Shown: positions 8,098 to 14,672 of the stretch, one piece after another | How the letters are laid out: each line of letters starts with the position of its first letter | Position numbering within the stretch: the stretch's first letter is position 1 | Assembly: GCA_021815285.1 (NCBI GenBank) | Contig: JAKAHE010000006.1 | Span: 1 to 20,892 of the forward strand | Reading direction: 5' to 3' | Length of the DNA stretch: 20,892 nt | From: Nitrospirota bacterium | GTDB taxonomy: Bacteria > Nitrospirota > JACRHJ01 | Translations under genes and position numbers: made by a program | Notes under the pieces: model-generated | Told to the model about the DNA's origin: nothing | Database searches by the model: none | The model's input: only the letters and a program-made list of their open reading frames with translations

Positions 8098-8895
8098 TTA
8101 CAAAATTTTTACCATTCCGCTAATCAGCGCGGGAGTTTCGCGCATATATTTCATGTATTTATCTATGTCGAGATATTCCCTGCGCATGAAAAAGGCCCGC
8201 CCGCCGAACCTGCACCCGGATTGTTTCATGGAAGCTATCCTGCAATATCCAAATGTCCCTGATGCTACATAACCCGTTGTATAGCGCGGGTCGTCGGATA
8301 TGCATAGCTCCGCCACGGCTCCCGGAGCGTTTGCCGCCTTTGTCGCAAGCGCAAGCGCTTCCCGGAAATGCGGGGTGAGACAATTCAGCCTTTTTTCTGC
8401 CGTTGCAATATATTTCTCCGCCTCCCAGTCTACGGCGCGCGCCCTTATACCGCGTTCCATGTCCGGTTCCAGCCTCTCTCCCGTAGCTGCATCGACAAGC
8501 ATCGCCCCGCGCATGTTACCTCCGGCAGGCGATGCGCCTGAGAGTATTTTCTCGATAGCGCCCCTGGCAGCATTCTCGGAAACTCCCGCCCTTGCAAGCT
8601 CGGAAACGGCTACGGCATGGGAAGTTATTTCACCCTCTCCCTTGAGGGAAGAGGGCTGGGGAGAGGGTGAAAAATTTATTACCCTGAGCGGCCTCAGCCT
8701 CAGGATTTCCTTTCCCGCAAGGGATTCCACGGTGATTTTTATCTCTTCCGGTCTGCCGTTTTCGTGGGTCATGGCGCGGCGCAGAAGAGAGGCTGTAACC
8801 GCCTCGATTTCGCCGTCCGGGACGATTCGCTCCGCTCCGGAGATGTGCATTCCGCCCCTTGACGCGCGCATCCTGACCGAGAAAAGCTCAGCCAT
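8098..8895 (-). CDS. bioW: 6-carboxyhexanoate--CoA ligase (pimeloyl-CoA synthetase)
   Basis: The product is 265 aa. It activates free pimelate with ATP and CoA to pimeloyl-CoA, the substrate of BioF. Family hallmarks are SVRMRAS near the start, GGMHISGAERIV at 14-25, AMLVDAATGERLEPD around 131-145 and ELCISDDPRYTTGYVAS at about 196-212, then GGRAFF. It overlaps bioB by 8 nt and abuts bioF. Residues 75-90 (FSPSPQPSSLKGEGEI) are translated from a 45-bp palindromic repeat at 8628-8672. They fall in a loop between the N-terminal strand ending RPLRVIN and the helix AVAVSELARAGVS. The reading frame is kept, so the enzyme is probably still active. Use of BioW means the cell relies on free pimelate rather than BioC/BioH-made pimeloyl-ACP. 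Confidence 0.92.
   Translation of the reverse strand: MAELFSVRMRASRGGMHISGAERIVPDGEIEAVTASLLRRAMTHENGRPEEIKITVESLAGKEILRLRPLRVINFSPSPQPSSLKGEGEITSHAVAVSELARAGVSENAARGAIEKILSGASPAGGNMRGAMLVDAATGERLEPDMERGIRARAVDWEAEKYIATAEKRLNCLTPHFREALALATKAANAPGAVAELCISDDPRYTTGYVASGTFGYCRIASMKQSGCRFGGRAFFMRREYLDIDKYMKYMRETPALISGMVKIL
8628..8672. repeat. Palindromic repeat inserted in frame within bioW
   Basis: This is a perfect 14-bp inverted repeat, TTTCACCCTCTCCC (8628-8641) and its complement (8659-8672), around a 17-nt centre with partial symmetry. It has the look of the dispersed CCCTCTCCC...GGGAGAGGG palindromes I recall from many bacterial genomes. Its length, 45 nt, is 15 codons, and it has no stop in the bioW frame. 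It encodes a proline/serine-rich then Lys-Gly-Glu segment that is out of character with the rest of the protein. Confidence 0.85.
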
Positions 8896-9814
8896 GAAGC
8901 CGCATCCCGAGGTCGTTTATCATGCGGAGATCGTCCTCGAAATTCCTGCCGCTCGTGGTGAGATAATCTCCCATTAATATCCCGTTTGCGCCAGCCATGA
9001 AAACCATCGGGTGCAGGTCTCCAAGCGCCGTCAACCTGCCGCCGCATACGCGGATTTCCTTCTCCGGGAGGATGCGGCGTAAGAGCGCGATGGATTTGAG
9101 AGCTTCGAGCGGCGTAATGAAATCCGCGTCTTCCAGAGGCGTGCCGGGTATGGGCATGAGGAAATTGACAGGAACGGAGTCTACGCCAAGCCGGACCAGT
9201 TCCGAGGCCATGTCCGCCCTGTCCTGCATATCTTCTCCCATGCCGAAAATCCCTCCGCTGCACGTGGACAACCCGGCTTCCTTCGCGGCTGAAAGCGTCT
9301 CGATACGCTCGTCGTACGTGTGCGTGGAGCATATCCTGGGGAAAAAACTCCTCGACGTCTCAAGATTATGGTGATAGCGGTGCAGGCCCGCTCCTTTTAA
9401 TGTGCGGAGCTGGGATTGGGATAAGGCTCCAAGCGTGGCGCAGGGGAGGAAGCCGATTTCCCGCACCCTTTCTACCATCCGGGCGATGGCGGAAAGCTCT
9501 TTCTCGGAGCCTATCCCCCTGCCGGATGTGACGATGCAGAAACGCCTGACGCCTTTGTCGAATACCCGCTTCGCCGCCGAGAGAACCTCTCCTTCCGGTA
9601 GAAGGGGATATGCCCTTGCCTGCGCCGTGTGGTGGGCGGACTGGGCGCAGAAGGCGCAGTCTTCTGGGCAGTTTCCGGAGCGGGCGTTTATTATGGAGCA
9701 GGCATCCACCCCGGGGCCGAAATTTCTCTCCCTTGTGCGCCCCGCGGCCAGTATAAATTCCCAGGGTTTTTCTTCTAACTCTTTGAAAAGATTGGATATT
9801 TGCATTTTAATCAA
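8888..9814 (-). CDS. bioB: Biotin synthase (radical SAM)
   Basis: The product is 308 aa. It inserts sulfur into dethiobiotin, the last step of biotin synthesis, using a radical SAM 4Fe-4S cluster and a sacrificial 2Fe-2S cluster. The 4Fe-4S ligands are C49, C53 and C56 (GNCPEDCAFCAQS). The candidate 2Fe-2S ligands are C93 (RFCIVTSGRG), C125 (LPCATLGAL) and C185 (STCSGGIFGMGE), with a basic residue in IRVCGGR. The HHNLETS and FMAGANGILMGDYLTT stretches are BioB signatures. I take the TTG at 9814 as start because AGGA lies 10 nt upstream (9825-9828); an ATG three codons in (9805) is the alternative. It is the first gene of the - strand biotin unit and diverges from clpC. Confidence 0.94.
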   Translation of the reverse strand: MIKMQISNLFKELEEKPWEFILAAGRTRERNFGPGVDACSIINARSGNCPEDCAFCAQSAHHTAQARAYPLLPEGEVLSAAKRVFDKGVRRFCIVTSGRGIGSEKELSAIARMVERVREIGFLPCATLGALSQSQLRTLKGAGLHRYHHNLETSRSFFPRICSTHTYDERIETLSAAKEAGLSTCSGGIFGMGEDMQDRADMASELVRLGVDSVPVNFLMPIPGTPLEDADFITPLEALKSIALLRRILPEKEIRVCGGRLTALGDLHPMVFMAGANGILMGDYLTTSGRNFEDDLRMINDLGMRLHG

Positions 9815-9848
9815 ATAGGCGTTATCCTTAGAATCAGGTAGAACATGA

Positions 9849-9876
9849 GGCTACACGCGGCAGGCGTTATTGTCAA
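9849..9876 (-). promoter_or_regulatory. Possible sigma70-type promoter for the biotin operon
   Basis: On the - strand a perfect TTGACA (9871-9876) is followed about 17-18 nt later by a weak -10 (TAGCCT, 9849-9854). This would start transcription some 25-30 nt before the bioB start. I see no convincing BirA operator (long palindrome with GTTAAC halves) nearby. Confidence 0.3.
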
Positions 9877-9949
9877 TACGAAATTTATAAGAGGTGTTTA
9901 GAAAATCAAGGGTTATATATAAATTGGCGTACATAAAGACTCAAAGACC

Positions 9950-9978
9950 TTGACATCCGTATCCAAAGAAATTAATAT
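9950..9978 (+). promoter_or_regulatory. Sigma70-type promoter of clpC
   Basis: TTGACA at 9950-9955 and TAATAT at 9973-9978 are separated by 17 nt, and the surroundings are AT-rich. Transcription would start near 9985, leaving a leader of about 30 nt that contains GGAG (10004-10007), 7 nt before the clpC ATG. Confidence 0.6.
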
Positions 9979-10014
9979 AAAATGTAAATTAGAAGAAAAG
10001 TCTGGAGAGTCAAG

Positions 10015-12450
10015 ATGTTCGAAAAATTTACAGACAGAGGCAGGAAGGTGATAATCTTCGCCAGGGAAGAGGCGGAGAGGCATCAGAACGATTACCTTGG
10101 CACTGAACACCTGCTCCTGGGGCTTCTCCGGGAAGAGGACGGGATTCCTATCGCCGTGCTCCGGAAGCTTGGGCTGAATACCGAGCAGGTGCGGATGGAA
10201 GTCGAGCGTAACCTGCCGGGAGGAATGGGAAATCTGGCATTCGGCGAGATACCTTTCACCCCCAGGGCCAAAAAAGTCCTTGAGCTGGCGATAGAGGAGG
10301 CCAGGCTTCTTGGCCATAACTATGTCGGCAGTGAACACCTCCTGCTCGGAATAATAAGGGAAGAAGAGGGGATAGGCGGCAAGATACTTCGTAACCTCGG
10401 CGCGCACCTGCTCGGCGCCCGCCAGCTTACGATAAACTTCGTCCGCAGAAGTCCCGGCCAGGCCGCTCGGGACAAGAAAAGCCCCACTCCGGCGCTGGAC
10501 GAGTTCGGACGGGACCTTACCCAACTGGCCAGGGACGGCAAGCTCGACCCTGTCATAGGCCGGGATAACGAGATCGAGCGCGTCATGCAGATACTCTCCC
10601 GGCGCACCAAGAACAACCCGGTGCTCATAGGCGAGCCGGGGGTGGGCAAGACGGCGATAGTCGAGGGTCTGGCCCAGCGCATCGTTAACGACGAGGTGCC
10701 GGAAAACCTTGCAAACAGAAGACTTGTGGCGCTCGACCTTGGATCTCTCATAGCCGGCACGAAATACCGCGGCCAGTTCGAGGAACGCCTGAAGGTCGTA
10801 ATGAAGGAAATATCCCAGGCGGAAAACGTCATTATATTCATAGATGAGCTTCATACGCTTGTAGGCGCGGGCGCGGCGGAAGGCTCCGTAGACGCCTCCA
10901 GTATGCTGAAACCCGCCCTTTCCAGGGGCGAAATACAATGCATCGGCGCCACGACGCTCGACGAATACAGAAAGCACATCGAGAAGGACGGCGCGCTTGA
11001 GAGGCGGTTCCAGCCGATTCAGGTGATGCCGCCGACGCTGGAAGAGGCTGTCAAGATACTACAGGGCCTCAAGGGCAAGTACGAGGCCCATCACAAGGTA
11101 AAATACAAGGACGAGGCCGTGGAGGCCTCCGTGAAGCTCTCGGACCGCTATATCACAGACCGTTACCTGCCGGACAAGGCCATCGACATAATCGACGAGG
11201 CCGGCTCGCGGGCCAAGCTCCAGAAATATACCCTGCCGTCGGATATACGCTCCGTAGAGCGGGACATGAAGAAGGCTGCGAAAAACAAGAACCTGTTCCT
11301 GCGGCTCCAGGATACCGAGAAGGCGGAGTATTTCACCCGCGAGGAGGAGCGCTTAAAGGAGCAGTTCGAGGAAGCCCAGAGGGTCTGGCGGGACTCTCAG
11401 GACAAAGTCCAGCCGCTTATCGGCGAGGAAGAGATAGCGGGTATTATATCCAAGATTACCGGGATTCCCCTTTTCAAGCTGGAGGAGAAGGAATCCGAAA
11501 AACTCCTTCGGATGGAGGAGTCCCTGCACAAGAGGGTTGTTGGCCAGGATGAGGCCATCCGCGCCGTATCGCGGGCGATACGACGTTCCCGCGCCGGTAT
11601 CAAAAACCGCAAAAAACCCATAGGCTCGTTCATATTTCTCGGCCCGACAGGCGTCGGAAAGACGGAGCTTGCAAGGGTTCTGGCCGAGTTCCTTTTCGAC
11701 AACGAAGACGCGCTGATTCGCGTGGATATGTCTGAATTCATGGAGAAATTCACAGTTTCGAGGCTCACCGGCGCGCCTCCCGGGTATGTAGGATATGAAG
11801 AGGGAGGCCAGCTTACAGAGAAGGTAAGGCGACGTCCTTATTCCGTCGTGCTCTTCGACGAGATAGAAAAGGCCCATCCGGATTTGTTCAACATTCTGCT
11901 CCAGGTGCTCGACGACGGCCAGTTGACCGACAGCTACGGGCGGAAGGTGGATTTCAAGAACACCGTGCTTATCATGACCTCCAACCTCGGCGCGAGGCTT
12001 ATCGACAAGAACGTCAACCTGGGTTTCCATAGCGACGCCGGCATGAACGTGAAGTCCATCAGCGACAAGGTGACGGGGGAACTGAAGCATTTCTTCAACC
12101 CTGAGTTCTTAAACCGCGTGGATGAGATAATCGTCTTTCACCAGCTCGACAACGACCAACTCCTCAGGATTGTAGACCTGCTGGTCGATGAAGTGAATAA
12201 CATGCTCCTTGAGCAGAATATCCAGCTCGACGTGGACAAGGAAGTCAAGGAGTGGATAATAAAGAACAATTTCCAGGCGTCCTACGGGGCGAGGCCGCTT
12301 CGGCGCGCAATACAGAAATACATCGAAGACCCGTTCTCCGAGGAGCTCTTGCGGGGCCGTTTCAAGGAAGGCGGCAAAGTGCTTGTGAAACTCAGGGACG
12401 GCGGGGTATATTTCGAGGAAGTCCCCCTGGAGGCCTTCGCAGGGGTGTAG
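10015..12450 (+). CDS. clpC: ATP-dependent Clp protease ATP-binding subunit ClpC
   Basis: The product is an 811-aa Hsp100 AAA+ unfoldase that feeds proteins to ClpP in the cytosol. The N domain (1-145) has two Clp_N repeats, starting MFEKFTDRGRKVIIFAREEA. The first AAA+ module has Walker A GEPGVGKT at 206-213 and Walker B VIIFIDE at 272-278. A UVR-like middle region at about 415-465 is rich in charged helices, which separates ClpC from the long-M-domain ClpB. The second module has GPTGVGKT at 543-550 and LFDEIEKAH at about 613. An LGF tripeptide at 669-671, in the position of the ClpP-docking loop, supports partnership with ClpP. The usual Firmicutes partners ctsR, mcsA and mcsB are not adjacent; the gene stands alone with its own promoter and a terminator-like hairpin. 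Confidence 0.96.
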   Translation: MFEKFTDRGRKVIIFAREEAERHQNDYLGTEHLLLGLLREEDGIPIAVLRKLGLNTEQVRMEVERNLPGGMGNLAFGEIPFTPRAKKVLELAIEEARLLGHNYVGSEHLLLGIIREEEGIGGKILRNLGAHLLGARQLTINFVRRSPGQAARDKKSPTPALDEFGRDLTQLARDGKLDPVIGRDNEIERVMQILSRRTKNNPVLIGEPGVGKTAIVEGLAQRIVNDEVPENLANRRLVALDLGSLIAGTKYRGQFEERLKVVMKEISQAENVIIFIDELHTLVGAGAAEGSVDASSMLKPALSRGEIQCIGATTLDEYRKHIEKDGALERRFQPIQVMPPTLEEAVKILQGLKGKYEAHHKVKYKDEAVEASVKLSDRYITDRYLPDKAIDIIDEAGSRAKLQKYTLPSDIRSVERDMKKAAKNKNLFLRLQDTEKAEYFTREEERLKEQFEEAQRVWRDSQDKVQPLIGEEEIAGIISKITGIPLFKLEEKESEKLLRMEESLHKRVVGQDEAIRAVSRAIRRSRAGIKNRKKPIGSFIFLGPTGVGKTELARVLAEFLFDNEDALIRVDMSEFMEKFTVSRLTGAPPGYVGYEEGGQLTEKVRRRPYSVVLFDEIEKAHPDLFNILLQVLDDGQLTDSYGRKVDFKNTVLIMTSNLGARLIDKNVNLGFHSDAGMNVKSISDKVTGELKHFFNPEFLNRVDEIIVFHQLDNDQLLRIVDLLVDEVNNMLLEQNIQLDVDKEVKEWIIKNNFQASYGARPLRRAIQKYIEDPFSEELLRGRFKEGGKVLVKLRDGGVYFEEVPLEAFAGV

Positions 12451-12492
12451 AGGCGCTGAAATGGCACAAAAACAATCCCCTTCAATACCGTA

Positions 12493-12518
12493 GGGCCGAC
12501 ACTCTGGTCGGCCCCTTT
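12493..12518 (+). terminator. Terminator-like hairpin after clpC
   Basis: A perfect 8-bp stem (GGGCCGAC 12493-12500 with GTCGGCCC 12507-12514) around a 6-nt loop is followed by CTTT. It lies 43 nt after the clpC stop. The T-run is short, so termination may be partial. The hairpin is symmetric enough to serve the convergent small gene as well. It may also be a dispersed palindromic repeat, since similar GGGCCGAC...GTCGGCCC units are common in environmental genomes. Confidence 0.55.
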
Positions 12519-12565
12519 AATCATGAGACAGACGCTGAGCCCGCATTCATTTCTTGCGCGTAGCT

Positions 12566-12679
12566 TTACGGGGCCATCAGGAGCTTATAGATTCCGTAAA
12601 CTCCCACCGCCGCGGTAGCTACAATAGCGCTCGCAAGGCCCATGAAGAATACAACCGCAACACCAGCCATGCCTACCAT
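12566..12679 (-). CDS. Small hydrophobic membrane peptide (37 aa)
   Basis: The frame is open back to 12832 (88 codons). The ATG at 12679 is preceded by a near-perfect Shine-Dalgarno site, GGGAGG (12686-12691), 6 nt away, which fixes the start. The peptide begins MVGMAGVAVVFFMGLASAIV and is almost wholly hydrophobic up to GVYGIYKLL, with GxxxG/AxxxA-like small-residue spacing. This makes it a single transmembrane span with a short C-terminal tail carrying one lysine. The residues upstream of this start are lysine/tyrosine/phenylalanine-rich with no plausible fold. I do not recognise a family. Possible roles are a small regulator of a membrane complex or a toxin-like peptide; neither is shown. 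It converges on clpC. Confidence 0.6.
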   Translation of the reverse strand: MVGMAGVAVVFFMGLASAIVATAAVGVYGIYKLLMAP

Positions 12680-12809
12680 TTTGAACCTCCCTTTTTCATA
12701 ATAAATTCTATTATAATTATAGCGCGGAATTTTAAATATGGCGTGGATGCTTGCCGAAATAACCGGGTAAAAATCAGAGAAAAATTTGCGGTAAAAATCC
12801 TCCGAATTC

Positions 12810-13062
12810 CTATATAACCCCTTCCACTTCATAGCCGCTGCGGGCCGCCAGGTTCGCGTAAGACCCTATCAGCCTTGCGGTTGTCCACTTTTTTACTCTC
12901 TCGCTTAACTCATTGTAACATTTAGGTTCATTACTTTTAGGCACGAGTGCTGTATTATCAAAAAAGATGCCGATTACTACCTATAACTATTTGATTAAAT
13001 TGTATTTTTAGTTGTTTTTTGATGCGCTTTTTAGTTGACTTAGGTAGGTAACATGGTGTCAT
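12810..13062 (-). pseudogene. Frameshifted remnant of a small basic protein, unknown family
   Basis: Two - strand open frames abut. The upstream one (13062 down to 12958, ATG start, 34 codons) contains LPKSTKKRIKKQLKIQFNQI and ends at a TGA just after a run of six T on the coding strand (12960-12965 on +). The downstream one (12980 down to 12810) contains CYNELSERVKKWTTARLIGS, continues YANLAARSGYEVEGV and ends TAG. Removing one base from the T run joins them into a single frame of about 83 codons. The joined product would be lysine-rich at the N-terminus. It could be a true pseudogene, a homopolymer sequencing error, or two unrelated open frames. No Shine-Dalgarno site precedes the ATG. Confidence 0.35.
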
Positions 13063-13108
13063 CAATTTATAACTTATTGATTTTAGAGATATTTTCTGGA
13101 ATAGGTGA

Positions 13109-13228
13109 GAGCCCGGCTGGTACGAAGAGAGCGCGGGCCTTGAGGAGACGCTGCCGCTGCTTAGGGTGGCGCTGAAAAGGGAACTGAAAATCGAGGACGT
13201 AAAATCGGCGGAAAGGGCCGCCGCTTAA
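13109..13228 (+). pseudogene. C-terminal fragment of an unknown gene
   Basis: A 39-codon frame runs from just after a TGA (13106-13108) to a TAA at 13226-13228. The peptide (ESAGLEETLPLLRVALKREL, then KIEDVKSAERAAA) is helical, charged and of host-like GC-rich codon use, unlike the AT-rich DNA directly upstream. It has no start codon at a sensible place and no ribosome site. I read it as the end of a gene whose front was lost when the AT-rich DNA came in. Chance is not excluded at this length. Confidence 0.35.
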
Positions 13229-13272
13229 AGCAATGAACCATGGGCCACTTCAAATTTCAACGAAGAATGGGA

Positions 13273-13307
13273 TTGACTCGCAACTTGAATCAGCGTTATA
13301 TTATAAT
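13273..13307 (+). promoter_or_regulatory. Promoter of the ClC gene, giving a (nearly) leaderless mRNA
   Basis: TTGACT (13273-13278) is followed after 18 nt by TATATT (13297-13302), overlapping a perfect TATAAT (13302-13307). The ATG at 13316 lies only 8 nt after the TATAAT box, so transcription would begin at or within a few bases of the start codon. No Shine-Dalgarno site is present. Confidence 0.5.
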
Positions 13308-13315
13308 TCATTGTT

Positions 13316-14662
13316 ATGAGAAAACATCTCGCCGAGCACGGCACGCTGTTTATCAGCATCCTGAAGTGGTCAGTCCTCGCGTCCATAGTGGGTGTTGTAG
13401 TCGGCTATTCCACCACGCTTTTTCTTAAGGCGCTGGACTACGGCACGGGTCTTACATCCGGATTTCCGTATTACTTCGTCCTGCTCCCTTTAGGACTTTT
13501 CCTTGCGAACCTTGCCGCGCAGCTTATCGACAAGGAGGCGGCTGGCGAGGGGCTGGACAAGGTCATACACGCCATCCACAAGGAAAAGAGCGTAATAAAA
13601 CTGACCGTCGCCCCGGCGAAGTTCTTGGCGTCGATAATCACGATAGCCTGCGGCGGCTCAGCGGGCAAGGAGGCGCCGCCGGTGCAGGTCGGGGCCGCGC
13701 TGGCCTCATGGGTGTCGAGGCTTGTGCGGATGGACGAAGGGGACAGGAAAAAGCTCGTTATCTGCTCCATATCCGCAGGGTTCGCCTCAGTCTTCGGCGC
13801 GCCCATAGCGGGCTCGATTTTCGGGATAGAGTCGCTTTTTCTGGGTCAGCTATCCTACGACGTCCTGTTTCCGTCGTTTGTGGCAGGAATCGTGGCCTAC
13901 CAGGTGTCGCTTTCGTGGGGGATTAAATATTTTACCGAAAAGATAACTGTGCTCCCGGTCTTCTCGGAGGGCGTGTTCTTCAAGGTTATACTGGCCGGGA
14001 TTATATTTGGCCTGGTCTCGCTTGTATTCATCGAGGCTATGAAGCTGTCGGGAAGGCTGTTCGGCAGGATGAAAATTTCCCTGCCCCTTAAAGGCGCCAT
14101 AGCCGGAATTATACTCGCGCTGCTCACTTTCGTATTGGGAGACAGAAGCTACCTCGGTCTGGGACTTCCGGCCATAGAGTCCGCCGTTCAGGGCGGGGTT
14201 ATGCCAATCGGGTCTTTTTTATACAAGATATTATTTACCTCGATTACTCTGGGTTCCGGCGCGTCGGGAGGTATAATTACGCCGATATTCTTTGTCGGGG
14301 CGTCCTCCGGGAGTGTGCTTGGAAGATTATTCGGGTTCGACCCGGCGACGTTCGCCGCGATAGGCGTCGCGGCTGTTCTTGCCGGGACGGCCAATACGCC
14401 AATCTCCGCCGGTATCCTTGCGATGGAGCTTTTTGGCGTAAGGATGGGGACATGGGCGGCTACCGCGTCTGTCGTGAGTTACCTTATGGTAGGCAACAGG
14501 AGCATCCACGCAAGCCAGATTGTCGCCGCCTTGAAATCGAGGTCAATCAAGGTGCCCCTGAACGTCGAGGTTGGCGATGCAGAGGCCGTTGTTTCGCACC
14601 GCAGCAAGGGCGTGCTGGGCCTTGCCCGGCGGGTATGTTCCAGGGACTGGAAAAGACCTTGA
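13316..14662 (+). CDS. ClC-family chloride channel/antiporter
   Basis: The product is a 448-aa polytopic inner-membrane protein without a C-terminal CBS pair. The first hydrophobic helix is at about 15-40. The ClC helix-start motifs are recognisable but altered. GEGLD at 77-81 stands where GSGIP is expected. GKEAP at 117-121 replaces GKEGP but keeps the gating glutamate E119, which suggests proton-coupled exchange is possible. GSGASGGIITP at 313-323 replaces GxFxP. GAPIAGSIFGIE is also typical of the family. Such changes around the anion path occur in branches of the family with untested selectivity, so the transported ion (chloride, nitrate, fluoride or other) should be left open. The gene is monocistronic, with its own promoter, and converges on the glycosyltransferase-like gene 10 nt away. 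Confidence 0.88.
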   Translation: MRKHLAEHGTLFISILKWSVLASIVGVVVGYSTTLFLKALDYGTGLTSGFPYYFVLLPLGLFLANLAAQLIDKEAAGEGLDKVIHAIHKEKSVIKLTVAPAKFLASIITIACGGSAGKEAPPVQVGAALASWVSRLVRMDEGDRKKLVICSISAGFASVFGAPIAGSIFGIESLFLGQLSYDVLFPSFVAGIVAYQVSLSWGIKYFTEKITVLPVFSEGVFFKVILAGIIFGLVSLVFIEAMKLSGRLFGRMKISLPLKGAIAGIILALLTFVLGDRSYLGLGLPAIESAVQGGVMPIGSFLYKILFTSITLGSGASGGIITPIFFVGASSGSVLGRLFGFDPATFAAIGVAAVLAGTANTPISAGILAMELFGVRMGTWAATASVVSYLMVGNRSIHASQIVAALKSRSIKVPLNVEVGDAEAVVSHRSKGVLGLARRVCSRDWKRP

Positions 14663-14672
14663 GCTTCTTCCC

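Larger units (their letters stand above)
12680..13315. other. Gene-poor stretch with decayed fragments and AT-rich insert
   Basis: This 636-bp stretch has no intact gene that I can support. 12680-12809 is the leader of the small membrane peptide gene, with two overlapping TATAAT boxes on the - strand (12710-12715 and 12716-12721) but no clear -35. 12810-13062 holds a probable frameshifted remnant on the - strand. About 12890-13105 is clearly richer in A and T than its surroundings and includes an imperfect palindrome, ATCAAT/ATTGAT (13061-13066 and 13076-13081). 13109-13228 is the tail of a GC-richer + strand gene. 13229-13315 carries the ClC promoter. Confidence 0.6.

Noticed and set aside
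9815..9900. BirA operator before bioB.
   Set aside because: There is no long interrupted palindrome with the expected half-sites; only a TTGACA-like promoter element was seen.
9935..9960. Possible CtsR heat-shock operator overlapping the clpC promoter (CTCAAAGACCTTGAC).
   Set aside because: It does not contain two proper GGTCAAA heptamers, and no ctsR gene is adjacent.
9913..10977. A 354-codon open frame on the - strand opposite the start of clpC.
   Set aside because: It is a shadow of the clpC reading frame; clpC shows all family motifs, and the antisense product has no recognisable domain or ribosome site.
12680..12832. Longer 88-aa version of the small membrane peptide.
   Set aside because: The extra N-terminal part is biased in composition and has no ribosome site, while GGGAGG lies directly before the internal ATG at 12679.
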